Shown: positions 1-6,801 of the stretch, in pieces | Layout: the number at the start of each line of letters is the position of its first letter | Position numbering within the stretch: the stretch's first letter is position 1 | Assembly: GCA_030631125.1 (NCBI GenBank) | Contig: DAOVLS010000054.1 | Coordinates: 1-10,949 of the forward strand | DNA: 10,949 bases | DNA from: Planctomycetales bacterium | Lineage (GTDB): Bacteria > Planctomycetota > Phycisphaerae > SM23-33 | Direction: 5' to 3' | Program-made: the position numbers and the translations under genes | The notes under the pieces: generated by a model | The model's input: the letters and a program-made list of their open reading frames with translations, nothing else | Database searches by the model: none | Told to the model about the DNA's origin: nothing

Positions 1-1029
1 AACAGTTTCGGACCCGGTGGGTATGGCGGGACGCCCATTGAGACGGCCCTTCCGGTATTCTGCGGCGGCAGAGGTCAGCCTCAGGAGGCTACGAAGTTCG
101 TTCCGCAACTTACCGCCGCCGGAGCGGCTTCGCCGATCTTCGCGGATATTGGCGAATACTTTCACAGCCCGACCGACAGGGCGGCTAAGGCCGTGCCCGA
201 ACTGCTCGGCTGCGTAACCGTCCCTCGCGCCAAGCCGGCGGCGAACGTCCTGGCAATCCATCCGACCCGCCGGAACGCCAACGGGCCATTAATCGTCCTT
301 GCCGTGCAGCAGTTCGGCGCGGGCCGGTCGGCTGCTTTCACCGCGGACACCACCTGGCAGTGGTACCTCCGCCTCAGACCTATGGGCGCCGACAGCCCGT
401 ATCACCGGTTCTGGGGACAGTTAATCCGCTACCTCGCCGGCGTCGATAAAGCCAGTCGCACCGGCGGGTCGTCCGTGCTGGCAAGGCTGGATAAGGCATA
501 CCTCCGCCAGGGCGAGGAACTGAAGATCACCGCGCAGGTAAAGGACGACGAAGCCCAACCGGCGAGCGGAGCATCGGTAACCGCCGTTCTTCGGATTGAG
601 TCCAAACAGGCCGACGCCTTGCAGGTAGCGCTCAGCCCGACGGCGGAAGCGGGGATATACAGCGTATCGGCCCGGCCCGCCGCCGCCGGGAAATACACCG
701 TTACAATCACCGCCAAAGACAAGAGCGACAAGACGCTTGGGACGGACCAATTGCCTCTCATCGTCGCGGCCCACTCGAAGGAGACGGACCGCCTGGCCCG
801 CAACGATGTCGTGCTTCAGGCCGTCGCCGAGGCGTGCGACGGGAAATATGTCGAACTGGCAGCACTGCCCGACGTCGTGGACGAACTCATCCGCAAAAGG
901 GCGGCGTCAATGCCCCCGGCCCCGCCGGCAAAACAATACAGCCTCTACAACTTCACGCTACTGTTCCTGACATTCGTCGCACTCCTGACAACAGAATGGA
1001 TCCTCCGCCGGAACTGGCAGTTGCAATAG
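1..1029 (+). CDS. C-terminal part of a large membrane protein with amidotransferase-like domain (5' truncated)
   Basis: The frame is open from base 1, so this is the last 342 residues of a longer protein. The visible start (SFGPGGYGGTPIETALPV) resembles the end of the glutamine-amidotransferase-like domain found in large planctomycete membrane proteins related to BatA/von Willebrand-type proteins. At residues ~103-147 comes a second hallmark of that family, QQFGAGRSAAFTADTTWQWY followed by YHRFWGQLIRYLAG. A beta-rich, Ig-like segment (about 160-255) follows, then one C-terminal transmembrane helix (about 315-336) and a short basic tail, RRNWQLQ. The bulk is therefore probably outside the cytoplasm. 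Its role is unknown; relatives are often next to MoxR ATPase and von Willebrand genes, which would lie upstream, outside the window. A GTG at 193 could be mistaken for the start, but family similarity continues upstream of it. The family assignment is from memory of conserved phrases. Confidence 0.85.
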   Translation, partial: NSFGPGGYGGTPIETALPVFCGGRGQPQEATKFVPQLTAAGAASPIFADIGEYFHSPTDRAAKAVPELLGCVTVPRAKPAANVLAIHPTRRNANGPLIVLAVQQFGAGRSAAFTADTTWQWYLRLRPMGADSPYHRFWGQLIRYLAGVDKASRTGGSSVLARLDKAYLRQGEELKITAQVKDDEAQPASGASVTAVLRIESKQADALQVALSPTAEAGIYSVSARPAAAGKYTVTITAKDKSDKTLGTDQLPLIVAAHSKETDRLARNDVVLQAVAEACDGKYVELAALPDVVDELIRKRAASMPPAPPAKQYSLYNFTLLFLTFVALLTTEWILRRNWQLQ

Positions 1030-1036
1030 ATTTTTT

Positions 1037-1121
1037 GTAGGGTGTGCAGGTTCTGTTCCCTGCACACGCGATTGGCCGATGGGAAATTCCGTGTGCAGGA
1101 AACAGAACCTGCACACCCTAC
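1037..1121. repeat. REPIN/BIME-like double palindrome with GTAG ends
   Basis: Two 32-base arms, 1037-1068 and 1090-1121, are reverse complements of each other with one mismatch, around a 21-base spacer. Each arm is also a hairpin by itself: GTGTGCAGG pairs with CCTGCACAC across an 8-base loop. The outer feet are GTAG and CTAC. This is the architecture of two REP palindromes in inverted orientation (REPIN or BIME), in which a GTAG tetranucleotide sits at the foot of each hairpin. The element fills the gap between the stop at 1029 and the ribosome-binding site of the next gene. It could act as a transcription attenuator or mRNA stabiliser. It lacks a clean T-tract after the second arm on the plus strand, so I do not call it a terminator. 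Confidence 0.8.
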
Positions 1122-1139
1122 TAAAAGGAGCATTGTTGC

Positions 1140-2132
1140 ATGGGTCAATCACAGAAAAGTCAAACCGTTATCGGGCCGGCGTTGCCGAACATTCCGTGGG
1201 AGGACCGCCCCGCCGGCTGTAGCGACGTTGTGTGGCGCTCTGCCGGCAATCCCGTCATCCCGCGAGACCTCATCCCATGCGCCAACAGCATCTTCAACAG
1301 TGCGGTCGTTCCGTTTGATGGGGCCTTCGCCGGCGTCTTCCGCGTTGACGACAAGACCCGACACGCGCATCTGCACAGCGGCAGGAGCGAGAACGGCATT
1401 ACCTGGCATATCGACAAGGAACAGATTGACTTCAAATGCGACATACCGGAGATCGCCCAATTCAAGGACGGATACGACCCGCGCGTCTGCCGGATTGACC
1501 AGACCTACTACGTTACATGGTGCAACGAATACCACGGGCCGACCATCGGAGTGGCGCGGACGGACGACTTCAAGACATTCGAGCAACTTGAAAACGCCTT
1601 CCTGCCTTACAATCGCAACGGCGTCCTGTTCCCGCGAAAGATCAACGGCCAATTCGCCATGTTAAGCCGGCCTAGCGACACCGGCCACACCGCCTTCGGC
1701 GACATCTTCTACAGCGAAAGTCCCGACCTGTGCCATTGGGGCCGGCATCGGTTCGTAATGGGCAGGACCAACGGCTGGCAGGGGCTGAAGGTCGGCGCAG
1801 GACCGACGCCCATCGAAACGACCGCAGGCTGGCTGATGATCTATCACGGCGTGCTGACGTCGTGCAACGGGTACGTCTATAGCGCCGGAGCGGCGCTGCT
1901 GGACATCGAGAAGCCCTGGAAGGTCATCCGCCGCACAGGCCCCTACATCCTCTCGCCGCAACGGTTATACGAGTGCGTCGGCGACGTGCCGAACGTGGTC
2001 TTTCCCACTGCGGCCCTGTGCGACGCGCCGACCGGAAGAATCGCAATCTACTACGGAGCCGCCGATACCACCACCTGCCTGGCCTACACATATGCCGACG
2101 AGTTAATCGAATTCATCAGGAAACTACAGTAA
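1140..2132 (+). CDS. Glycoside hydrolase family 130 protein (beta-mannoside phosphorylase/hydrolase type)
   Basis: This 330-residue protein has the length and motif order of GH130 five-bladed propeller enzymes, which phosphorolyse or hydrolyse beta-1,2- or beta-1,4-linked mannosides. Visible motifs are NPVIPRDLIP (37-46), SIFNSAVVPF (50-59), GYDPRVCRID (111-120), YNRNGVLFPRKI (157-168), KVGAGPTPIET..GWLMIYHGV (217-238), and PNVVFPTAA with IAIYYGAADT near the C-terminus. Asp113 in the YDPR motif sits where the family's proton donor is found. There is no signal peptide, so it is probably cytoplasmic. A strong AAGGAG lies 9 bases before the ATG, directly after the double palindrome, which fixes the start. 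The natural linkage and the choice between phosphorylase and hydrolase cannot be read with certainty. Two more co-directional genes follow closely, so an operon is plausible. Confidence 0.9.
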   Translation: MGQSQKSQTVIGPALPNIPWEDRPAGCSDVVWRSAGNPVIPRDLIPCANSIFNSAVVPFDGAFAGVFRVDDKTRHAHLHSGRSENGITWHIDKEQIDFKCDIPEIAQFKDGYDPRVCRIDQTYYVTWCNEYHGPTIGVARTDDFKTFEQLENAFLPYNRNGVLFPRKINGQFAMLSRPSDTGHTAFGDIFYSESPDLCHWGRHRFVMGRTNGWQGLKVGAGPTPIETTAGWLMIYHGVLTSCNGYVYSAGAALLDIEKPWKVIRRTGPYILSPQRLYECVGDVPNVVFPTAALCDAPTGRIAIYYGAADTTTCLAYTYADELIEFIRKLQ

Positions 2133-2157
2133 TCAATAACCCGTAATTCGGTTTTTT

Positions 2158-2634
2158 ATGGAGCGCAAGCATACAGTCCGGCGCACACTGGCAATCTCGA
2201 TCCTGACACTCCTGCCGGCAGGAATCGGGGTGTTCCACCTGTTCGTCTTCCCTCTGACCACTTTGGATACCACCAGGTACAATCGATATCGATTTGCAGT
2301 AACAGGATATACGGAAAGCCAACCTTCCAGCCAACTTTCGGCTCATGAACAGGAACGGGAACGCGCCATATCCAAGGCTCGTTTGAGGCTCGCCATGACA
2401 TTCCCATTGGTTTTCTCGGCCTGCATGGTTGTCAGCCTGCTCCTGGGGCTGCTTGACGTTTCACACAGTTTTATCACGGCGGTCCTTCTGGCAATAACCG
2501 CAACGTGGGCTCATCTTATCTACGACGGTCAGGGCGCTTGTTTCGGACCAATAGCTTTCGCGATTCCATTCTGGCTACTAATCGGCTTGGGCAAGTTAAT
2601 CCGCGATATCATCCATCGGAAGCAAACCGTGTAA
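2158..2634 (+). CDS. Hypothetical small membrane protein with four predicted helices
   Basis: I do not recognise this 158-residue protein. Hydrophobic stretches at about 11-32, 79-99, 104-122 and 129-146 suggest four membrane helices. A hydrophilic segment between helices 1 and 2 (about 38-78) is rich in charged residues (HEQERERAISKARLR). The N-terminus (MERKHTVRR) and C-terminus (IRDIIHRKQ) are basic, so both ends are likely cytoplasmic, with an even number of crossings. It begins 25 bases after the GH130 stop, and no Shine-Dalgarno sequence is visible (a T-run precedes the ATG). Translation may therefore depend on read-on from the upstream gene, or be leaderless or weak. Its composition is slightly lower in GC than its neighbours. 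No function is proposed. Confidence 0.7.
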   Translation: MERKHTVRRTLAISILTLLPAGIGVFHLFVFPLTTLDTTRYNRYRFAVTGYTESQPSSQLSAHEQERERAISKARLRLAMTFPLVFSACMVVSLLLGLLDVSHSFITAVLLAITATWAHLIYDGQGACFGPIAFAIPFWLLIGLGKLIRDIIHRKQTV

Positions 2635-2684
2635 ATGCGAAATATCAGGCTACAATGCCGTCGAAACCTTAAAGGAGATGCGAT

Positions 2685-4658
2685 ATGTCTAAAGTTGCGA
2701 AGTTATCAGCCGTGTTTGGTCTGGTCATAACCCTTTCTCTGACCTCCGCCGTGTGGGCCCAAAAGGTGAACGTCGCCGTCTATAACCCCGACGCCGACGG
2801 TGGAAAAGCCCTCGGCGAAGAAGGCATTATGAAATGCCTGAAATCCGCGGATAACCTCCAGGCCGATTTCGTTACCGACCTGTCACGAAACCAACTGCGT
2901 AAATATAAAGTCCTCGTTCTTCCACTTATTACGAAGTTCGGCGACAAGGCAAAGGCGGCGGACTGGCGGTGGGAGGTAATCAACTACGTGCACGGCGGCG
3001 GGAGGATACTCCTGACGTCGGACAACACCGGTATCAGGGGCGAAGTGCGGGATTCACTCTTTCCAACGATTATGGAGGGGCATAAAACGGTCTGGAGCAA
3101 GACGGTCGGGCCCATAAGCGTCTATTCCGTCAACAAAGGCGTAGAGCCGTTCAGGATAAGGTACAGATTTCAGACGGAACTTCGCCGGGGCAGTAAGGGG
3201 GTTGTGTTTCTCCGGAACGGCCGCTGGGGGAATGTGGGTATCGTGGGCGACTACGGCAAGGGAAAGGTATTGGCCCTTGGCTTCCCGCTGGGCGTCGCAT
3301 CAGAAGGCAGGCGTCAGAAGCAAAGGTACTCGGGCAACAGGGAGGTAGTCCTTCAAGGCCTGGAGGCGAGGCTGCTGCTTAACGCCGTCGGCTGGCTCGC
3401 CGGCGAGGAAAAATACGAGATTCCCAACGTGTGGATAGACGCCCGCCGGCTCAAGCCACTGAACAAGGGTCCTTCGCGGATTCTGGATGCGGGCGCTGAA
3501 GGCGGGCCGATCAGGCTCAAGGCCGGGGCGGCTGCGGTGGACATAACCCCGCCGAATCCCGTGGGTAAAACCGGTATTTTATCAGGTCTGGGCAGAGGCA
3601 GGCTCAAATGCAAGGGCGTGCACGACCGCCTGATGCTCAGGGCATTGGTCCTGGATAACGGCAAGACCAAGGCGGCAATTATCGCCATTGACAAGATCAG
3701 GACTTTCGGTCGTGATACGAGTCGCAGGATTCGCAAAGCAATAAAGGACAAGACGGGCATTCCTGAGAGCAGTATCCTCATAAACTGCACGCACTCCCAT
3801 TCGTCAACAAATTCCGGAGGCGTTGACCTTCCCGCCAAGGCAATCGAGGCGGTCTGCCTCGCCAACAGCCGCCTGCGCAAGGCGAGGCTCGGCGCCGGCT
3901 CAAAGATGATCTACGGCATCTGCGCCAATATCCGCGAGAGGTGGCACGACGATTACCGTGGGCTTTGGGGAAACCAGCAGCCCAATCCGGACGGCGTGAT
4001 GGACAACGAATGCGGCGTCATTCGTGTGGAGGACGACAACAGGAAACTCATCGCCATCGTAGTCAATTACACGGGAACGCCATCGTCGGCCGGAGGGACG
4101 CCGTACATCAGCGGCGACTACGCCGGTATAGCCACGCACCATCTTGAGAAAAAATTCGGCTGCACAGCCATGTTCCTTCAGGGCTTCCAGGGCAACGTTT
4201 TTACCAGCGCATTCCGCATTAACAGGACGATTAAGGACGCCGAGCGCCTGGGCAGGAAACTGGCCGACGAGGTTATTTCCATTGTTCCCCACATAGATGT
4301 CAAAAGTCAGATAAAACTTGCCGCGTCGCATAAGTACATCCCGCTGCCGACGAATAAAGGCGCCGTTGAAACTGAAACACAGACACTGCTGATCGGCGAT
4401 TGTCTGCTTATTTTCAGCGAACTGGAGGTTTATGTAGAGATAGGCATGAGGCTTAAGCAGACGCTGTCGAAGAGGTTTTCTCACGTGTTCTGTTGCGGTG
4501 TGGGCAGATTGTGCGGCAAGTACCTCTCCTGGCGGCGCGGCTTCGGGGTCGAGCATCGGACCGCCGACGCTCGGAAGGAGGCATATTCCAAGGATGCCGA
4601 AGGCGTCATGGTGAAAAACTTCCTGAAAATGGCGGCGGAAGCGGAAAAGGCCGAGTAG
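2685..4658 (+). CDS. Secreted protein: amidotransferase-like N-terminal domain fused to neutral/alkaline ceramidase-like domain
   Basis: This 657-residue protein starts with a clear Sec signal peptide (basic N-terminus, hydrophobic 9-21, likely cleavage after VWA at residue 25). Residues ~27-250 read as a Rossmann-like class I amidotransferase/ThuA-type fold: VNVAVYNPDADGG, KVLVLPLI, YVHGGGRILLTSDN, GDYGKGKVLALGFPLG. From AGAAAVDITPP (280 on) it follows the neutral/alkaline ceramidase family: GVHDRLMLRALVLDNG, GIPESSILINCTHSHSS (zinc histidines near 368-371), ISGDYAG (~475), QGFQGNV (~499) and GDCLLIFSELEVYVEIG. Planctomycete members of this family often have unknown substrates, so ceramide hydrolysis should not be assumed. 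Oddities are QGFQGNV where QGAAGD is usual and a Ser where the usual THTHSGP has Thr and Gly. An AAAGGAG lies 7 bases before the ATG. The gene ends 9 bases from the convergent URO-D-like gene. Confidence 0.85.
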   Translation: MSKVAKLSAVFGLVITLSLTSAVWAQKVNVAVYNPDADGGKALGEEGIMKCLKSADNLQADFVTDLSRNQLRKYKVLVLPLITKFGDKAKAADWRWEVINYVHGGGRILLTSDNTGIRGEVRDSLFPTIMEGHKTVWSKTVGPISVYSVNKGVEPFRIRYRFQTELRRGSKGVVFLRNGRWGNVGIVGDYGKGKVLALGFPLGVASEGRRQKQRYSGNREVVLQGLEARLLLNAVGWLAGEEKYEIPNVWIDARRLKPLNKGPSRILDAGAEGGPIRLKAGAAAVDITPPNPVGKTGILSGLGRGRLKCKGVHDRLMLRALVLDNGKTKAAIIAIDKIRTFGRDTSRRIRKAIKDKTGIPESSILINCTHSHSSTNSGGVDLPAKAIEAVCLANSRLRKARLGAGSKMIYGICANIRERWHDDYRGLWGNQQPNPDGVMDNECGVIRVEDDNRKLIAIVVNYTGTPSSAGGTPYISGDYAGIATHHLEKKFGCTAMFLQGFQGNVFTSAFRINRTIKDAERLGRKLADEVISIVPHIDVKSQIKLAASHKYIPLPTNKGAVETETQTLLIGDCLLIFSELEVYVEIGMRLKQTLSKRFSHVFCCGVGRLCGKYLSWRRGFGVEHRTADARKEAYSKDAEGVMVKNFLKMAAEAEKAE

Positions 4659-4666
4659 AGGCCTTT
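4646..4666. terminator. Candidate bidirectional hairpin at the convergent junction
   Basis: AAAGGCC (4646-4652) and GGCCTTT (4660-4666) form a perfect 7-bp stem with a 7-base loop. The hairpin covers the stop codon of the plus-strand ceramidase-like gene and ends 1 base short of the stop of the minus-strand URO-D-like gene. On the minus strand the stem is followed by a short T-run (4 Ts), and on the plus strand by 3 Ts. This is a plausible but weak intrinsic terminator serving both converging genes. Confidence 0.45.
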
Positions 4667-4667
4667 G

Positions 4668-5645
4668 CTAATAACCGGCAAACTCGGTGAACGCCTTGCA
4701 GGCGTGGTCCTGAACGTCGGGGGTCAGGCCGATGGCTTGGTTACCGTCGTAGTAGTCGCCGATGAATCCCCCGCCCCGCCCCAGCCTCTTGATCATCAAT
4801 TCGGCATCGGCGCGTATCTTCCCGGCATCGCGGGTCTGGAGCGTGGTTTGAATATCCACCGGGCAACAGAACGTTACCTGTCCGGAAAACTCCGCCAGCG
4901 CGTCAACGCCGTGCAGACGGGGCTGGTCGAACTGGAGACAGTCGATGCCTGCCTCGATGAGGTCGCCGATAATGTCGGTAATCTTCCCGCAGGAGTGCAT
5001 GAACACGGCCAGGCCGCAATCGTGGGCCAATTTGCAAAGAGTGACGAACTCGGGCTTGAAAATCTCCCGCCACATGGCAGGGTCGATCATCAGCCGATCC
5101 TGCATGCCCCAGTCCTCAGGAAACATGATCGCATCCGCGCCGGTCTCGGCTATGCGCTCGATGGCGGCCAACAGTTGCTCGCGGATCATCGCGTTCAGGC
5201 GATCGACGTTCTCACGCTCCAGGACCAGGTCGCAGAGGTAATTGTCCATTTTGCGGACCTTGCGAGCGATGTTGAAGACAAAGCCGGGCAGACCGGCCAC
5301 GCGGAACTTTTCGGTCTCGGCTGCAAACTCGCGGGCCATGTCGTCGTAACGCGACTTGGCGCCCAGGTCCGGTGGACGGTACGAGTCCAACTGCGACCAA
5401 TCGGTTATTGCCCCATCAATGACCTCGCCCTTGTCATAATCGGTAAGCGAGGCCCACACTACGCCCCATTCGTCTTCCCAGCGTCGAAGTTCGTTACCCC
5501 GGGGTTGGTGAACGGGCGGGACGAAGTCTTTCGCTTCCGAACAGAAGCAAAACAAGTCGTTCGTGTAAGGCTCCGGCAGGGTCAGGCCTATGCGCGGCGG
5601 GGAATCAAATTCGATTACTCGACGAATAATCTCGCGTGAAGTCAT
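4668..5645 (-). CDS. Uroporphyrinogen decarboxylase/MtaA-like family protein
   Basis: This 325-residue protein is of the URO-D superfamily TIM-barrel type. The zinc site typical of corrinoid methyltransferases (MtaA, MtbA, CmuA) is visible: HSCG with His217 and Cys219, then a candidate third ligand at Cys260/Cys261 (FCCPVDIQTTL). Other family phrases are TGADAIMFPEDWGMQDRLMI (169-187), IFKPEF, DLIEAGIDCLQFDQP and the closing GGGFIGDYYDG. The RQAGRYLPEY motif of true heme-pathway HemE is absent, so a role in heme synthesis is unlikely; methyl transfer or C-C/C-O chemistry on an unknown substrate is possible. The gene starts 6 bases after the stop of the upstream minus-strand gene. A GGAG lies about 13 bases before the ATG, rather far, so translational coupling is likely. 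No corrinoid protein is encoded in the window. Confidence 0.88.
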   Translation of the reverse strand: MTSREIIRRVIEFDSPPRIGLTLPEPYTNDLFCFCSEAKDFVPPVHQPRGNELRRWEDEWGVVWASLTDYDKGEVIDGAITDWSQLDSYRPPDLGAKSRYDDMAREFAAETEKFRVAGLPGFVFNIARKVRKMDNYLCDLVLERENVDRLNAMIREQLLAAIERIAETGADAIMFPEDWGMQDRLMIDPAMWREIFKPEFVTLCKLAHDCGLAVFMHSCGKITDIIGDLIEAGIDCLQFDQPRLHGVDALAEFSGQVTFCCPVDIQTTLQTRDAGKIRADAELMIKRLGRGGGFIGDYYDGNQAIGLTPDVQDHACKAFTEFAGY

Positions 5646-5651
5646 TTCGTG

Positions 5652-6215
5652 TCAAAAACTCCAATCCGCCAGTTCCGGCGGGGAAAGTATCTCGACTCTG
5701 ACGATTCGCCATCCCGCCTCGCCTCTGGCCCATTCCAATCGCCATTCTGTATCGCCGCCTTCGCCGCTTTCCAGGATGATCCGCACCTTAACCTTCGTTA
5801 CGGCCTTGTCGCCGGCGATGGTAGTTACAGGCCCGATGGTGTAGAGGCGTTTGACAGGCCGGCGCTGCAGCGCCATTCTACCGACCAGGATTATATTATC
5901 TTTACTGATAGTCCTTCTGCTGGAGGTCGGGGCAACACAGGACTCGTCGAGGTGTTCGACGGCGGCATTGAGGTCTCCGGACTCGACGCTGCGGGCAATG
6001 TCGGACATGGCTGAGTTGATCTGCTCCATGTCCGTCTCCACGAGGTACGCCGTCAGCCCCACCACCAGGCCCAGCACCGGCGCGACAAGCAGCGCCCGTG
6101 TCCACCGGCGCGTCCGCCGGGTGTACCAGATCGCAGCCACCGCAGCCTCCGCCACGACCAATATGACATAAACCGCCAACGGGGTTTCAAAAAGCAATCG
6201 CTTCAGAGTGTCCAT
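5652..6215 (-). CDS. Hypothetical membrane protein with NTF2-like (DUF4440/SnoaL-type) C-terminal region
   Basis: This protein is 187 residues from the ATG at 6215. It opens with MDTLKRLLFETPLAVYVILV and has two helices at about 13-31 and 40-59, separated by the basic turn YTRRTRRWTR. The remainder (about 62-187) looks like a small alpha/beta cone: helices with MSDIARSVESGDLNAAVEHLDE, then strands such as VTKVKVRIILES, TEWRLEWARGEAGWRIVRVEI. That is the pattern of NTF2-like proteins of the SnoaL/DUF4440 sort; this is fold recognition by eye. A longer frame from a GTG at 6290 exists, but its extra 25 residues are hydrophilic and would bury the membrane start, so I prefer 6215. No Shine-Dalgarno is visible before either start. 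It is the first gene of a two-gene operon with the URO-D-like gene. Function unknown. Confidence 0.72.
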   Translation of the reverse strand: MDTLKRLLFETPLAVYVILVVAEAAVAAIWYTRRTRRWTRALLVAPVLGLVVGLTAYLVETDMEQINSAMSDIARSVESGDLNAAVEHLDESCVAPTSSRRTISKDNIILVGRMALQRRPVKRLYTIGPVTTIAGDKAVTKVKVRIILESGEGGDTEWRLEWARGEAGWRIVRVEILSPPELADWSF

Positions 6216-6222
6216 AACGCTG

Positions 6223-6251
6223 AATCTACCATCGTCCGATTCGCAGGTCCA
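6223..6251 (-). promoter_or_regulatory. Candidate promoter for the minus-strand membrane protein/URO-D pair
   Basis: Reading the minus strand, TGGACC (6246-6251) and TAGATT (6223-6228) are spaced by 17 bases and match 4 of 6 positions each to the sigma-70 consensus. The -10 box ends 7 bases before the preferred ATG at 6215, so the transcript would begin at or next to the start codon. This agrees with the missing Shine-Dalgarno sequence. It is a weak match on its own. Confidence 0.35.
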
Positions 6252-6367
6252 TGAGAAATGACGGATTATGCTCCGACGAAAACTGTTCACGGACGGCTGC
6301 CTGTGGACTGCGGACGCGCTAAAGTTTCATACCCGCCTGCTACGATAACATTGAAGAGATATTTAAT

Positions 6368-6610
6368 ATGCCAAAGCCAAGGTCTAAAAAAGCGATGAAG
6401 ATCGGCGAGGCCGCCAAGGCCGCCGGCGTCTCGGCGCAGACGATCGAATACTACATCATGCTGGGGCTGGTTACGCCTATCACCACTCCCGGCTCACGCC
6501 GGCGGTCATTCGACGAAAAAGCGGTCAAACGGATACGGCTCATCCGTGAACTCAACGACAGCGGCTACACGCTCCGCGAAATCCGCACAACCTGGCTGCG
6601 GAAACGATAA
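6368..6610 (+). CDS. Minimal MerR-family DNA-binding protein
   Basis: This 80-residue protein consists almost only of a MerR winged helix-turn-helix: MKIGEAAKAAGVSAQTIEYY (10-29) is the helix-turn-helix, LGLVTPITTPGSRRRSFDEK the first wing, and AVKRIRLIRELNDSGYTLREI the second helical pair. Classical MerR proteins have a further dimerisation coiled coil and an effector-binding domain; here the chain stops at TTWLRKR, so ligand sensing is not visible. It may dimerise through another surface or act as a DNA-binding accessory. The start is preceded by an AT-rich stretch with only a poor AAGAG. It is transcribed divergently from the membrane protein/URO-D operon across a 152-base spacer and lies upstream of a second URO-D-like gene, so either could be a target. 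That is inference from position. Confidence 0.88.
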   Translation: MPKPRSKKAMKIGEAAKAAGVSAQTIEYYIMLGLVTPITTPGSRRRSFDEKAVKRIRLIRELNDSGYTLREIRTTWLRKR

Positions 6611-6612
6611 AA

Positions 6613-6784
6613 GACATTGGGCACCGGGCATTTGGCATTGGTAGCACTGGGTTTGTGAAAGTTTTTCTGTTTAACTTCACGATTCAATAAAACATCAGAA
6701 TTATAATGGCAGAACTCGCAACGACCCTCGGCCACCAATGCCAAATGCCAAATGCCGAATGCCTAATACCAAATGTCGAATGCC
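6613..6784. repeat. Heptanucleotide repeat tract arranged as an inverted repeat
   Basis: From 6736 to 6784 there are seven consecutive 7-base units close to AAATGCC (CAATGCC, AAATGCC twice, GAATGCC, TAATACC, AAATGTC, GAATGCC). From 6613 to 6640 there are four units of the opposite orientation (GACATTG, GGCACCG, GGCATTT, GGCATTG). The two tracts pair: 6627-6644 matches the reverse complement of 6732-6749 in 17 of 18 positions, across an 87-base AT-richer middle. The 7-base period is not a multiple of 3, which argues against coding. The tract resembles the short tandemly repeated heptamers (STRR) described in cyanobacteria and seen in other genomes. Confidence 0.8.
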
Positions 6785-6785
6785 A

Positions 6786-6794
6786 TGATATAAT
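6786..6794 (+). promoter_or_regulatory. Extended -10 promoter for the second URO-D-like gene, probably leaderless
   Basis: TGATATAAT is a perfect extended -10 element (TGn plus TATAAT at 6789-6794). It ends 7 bases before the ATG at 6802, so transcription should begin at about the start codon. No Shine-Dalgarno is present in the TCCCCTGA between them. No good -35 is seen, as is common for extended -10 promoters. The element lies immediately after the heptamer repeat array. Confidence 0.6.
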
Positions 6795-6801
6795 CCCCTG
6801 A

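Noticed and set aside
421..803. Minus-strand open frames opposite the first gene
   Set aside because: Overlap a plus-strand gene with recognisable family phrases and a C-terminal membrane helix; no start signal or domain.
2133..2157. CCGTAATTCGG followed by six Ts, as an intrinsic terminator after the GH130 gene
   Set aside because: The stem is only 3 bp, too weak; the T-run is probably just AT-rich sequence before the next start.
4665..5639. Open frame of 324 codons on the plus strand, antisense to the URO-D-like gene
   Set aside because: The minus-strand frame carries clear URO-D motifs (HSCG, EDWGMQDRLMI); the plus-strand translation has no recognisable domain and arises from GC-rich codon bias.
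6216..6290. Extension of the minus-strand membrane protein to GTG 6290
   Set aside because: The added residues are hydrophilic, with no ribosome-binding site, and a typical membrane-protein start lies at 6215.
6310..6367. Promoter and MerR operator upstream of the MerR gene
   Set aside because: TTTCAT and several TA-rich boxes are present, but no pair has proper spacing and no convincing dyad is seen.
6706..6801. Small frame of 31 codons ending in TGA directly before ATG 6802
   Set aside because: It runs through the 7-base-period array, so its peptide is dictated by repeats. The nearby TATAAT at 6702-6707 overlaps its ATG and could not transcribe it.
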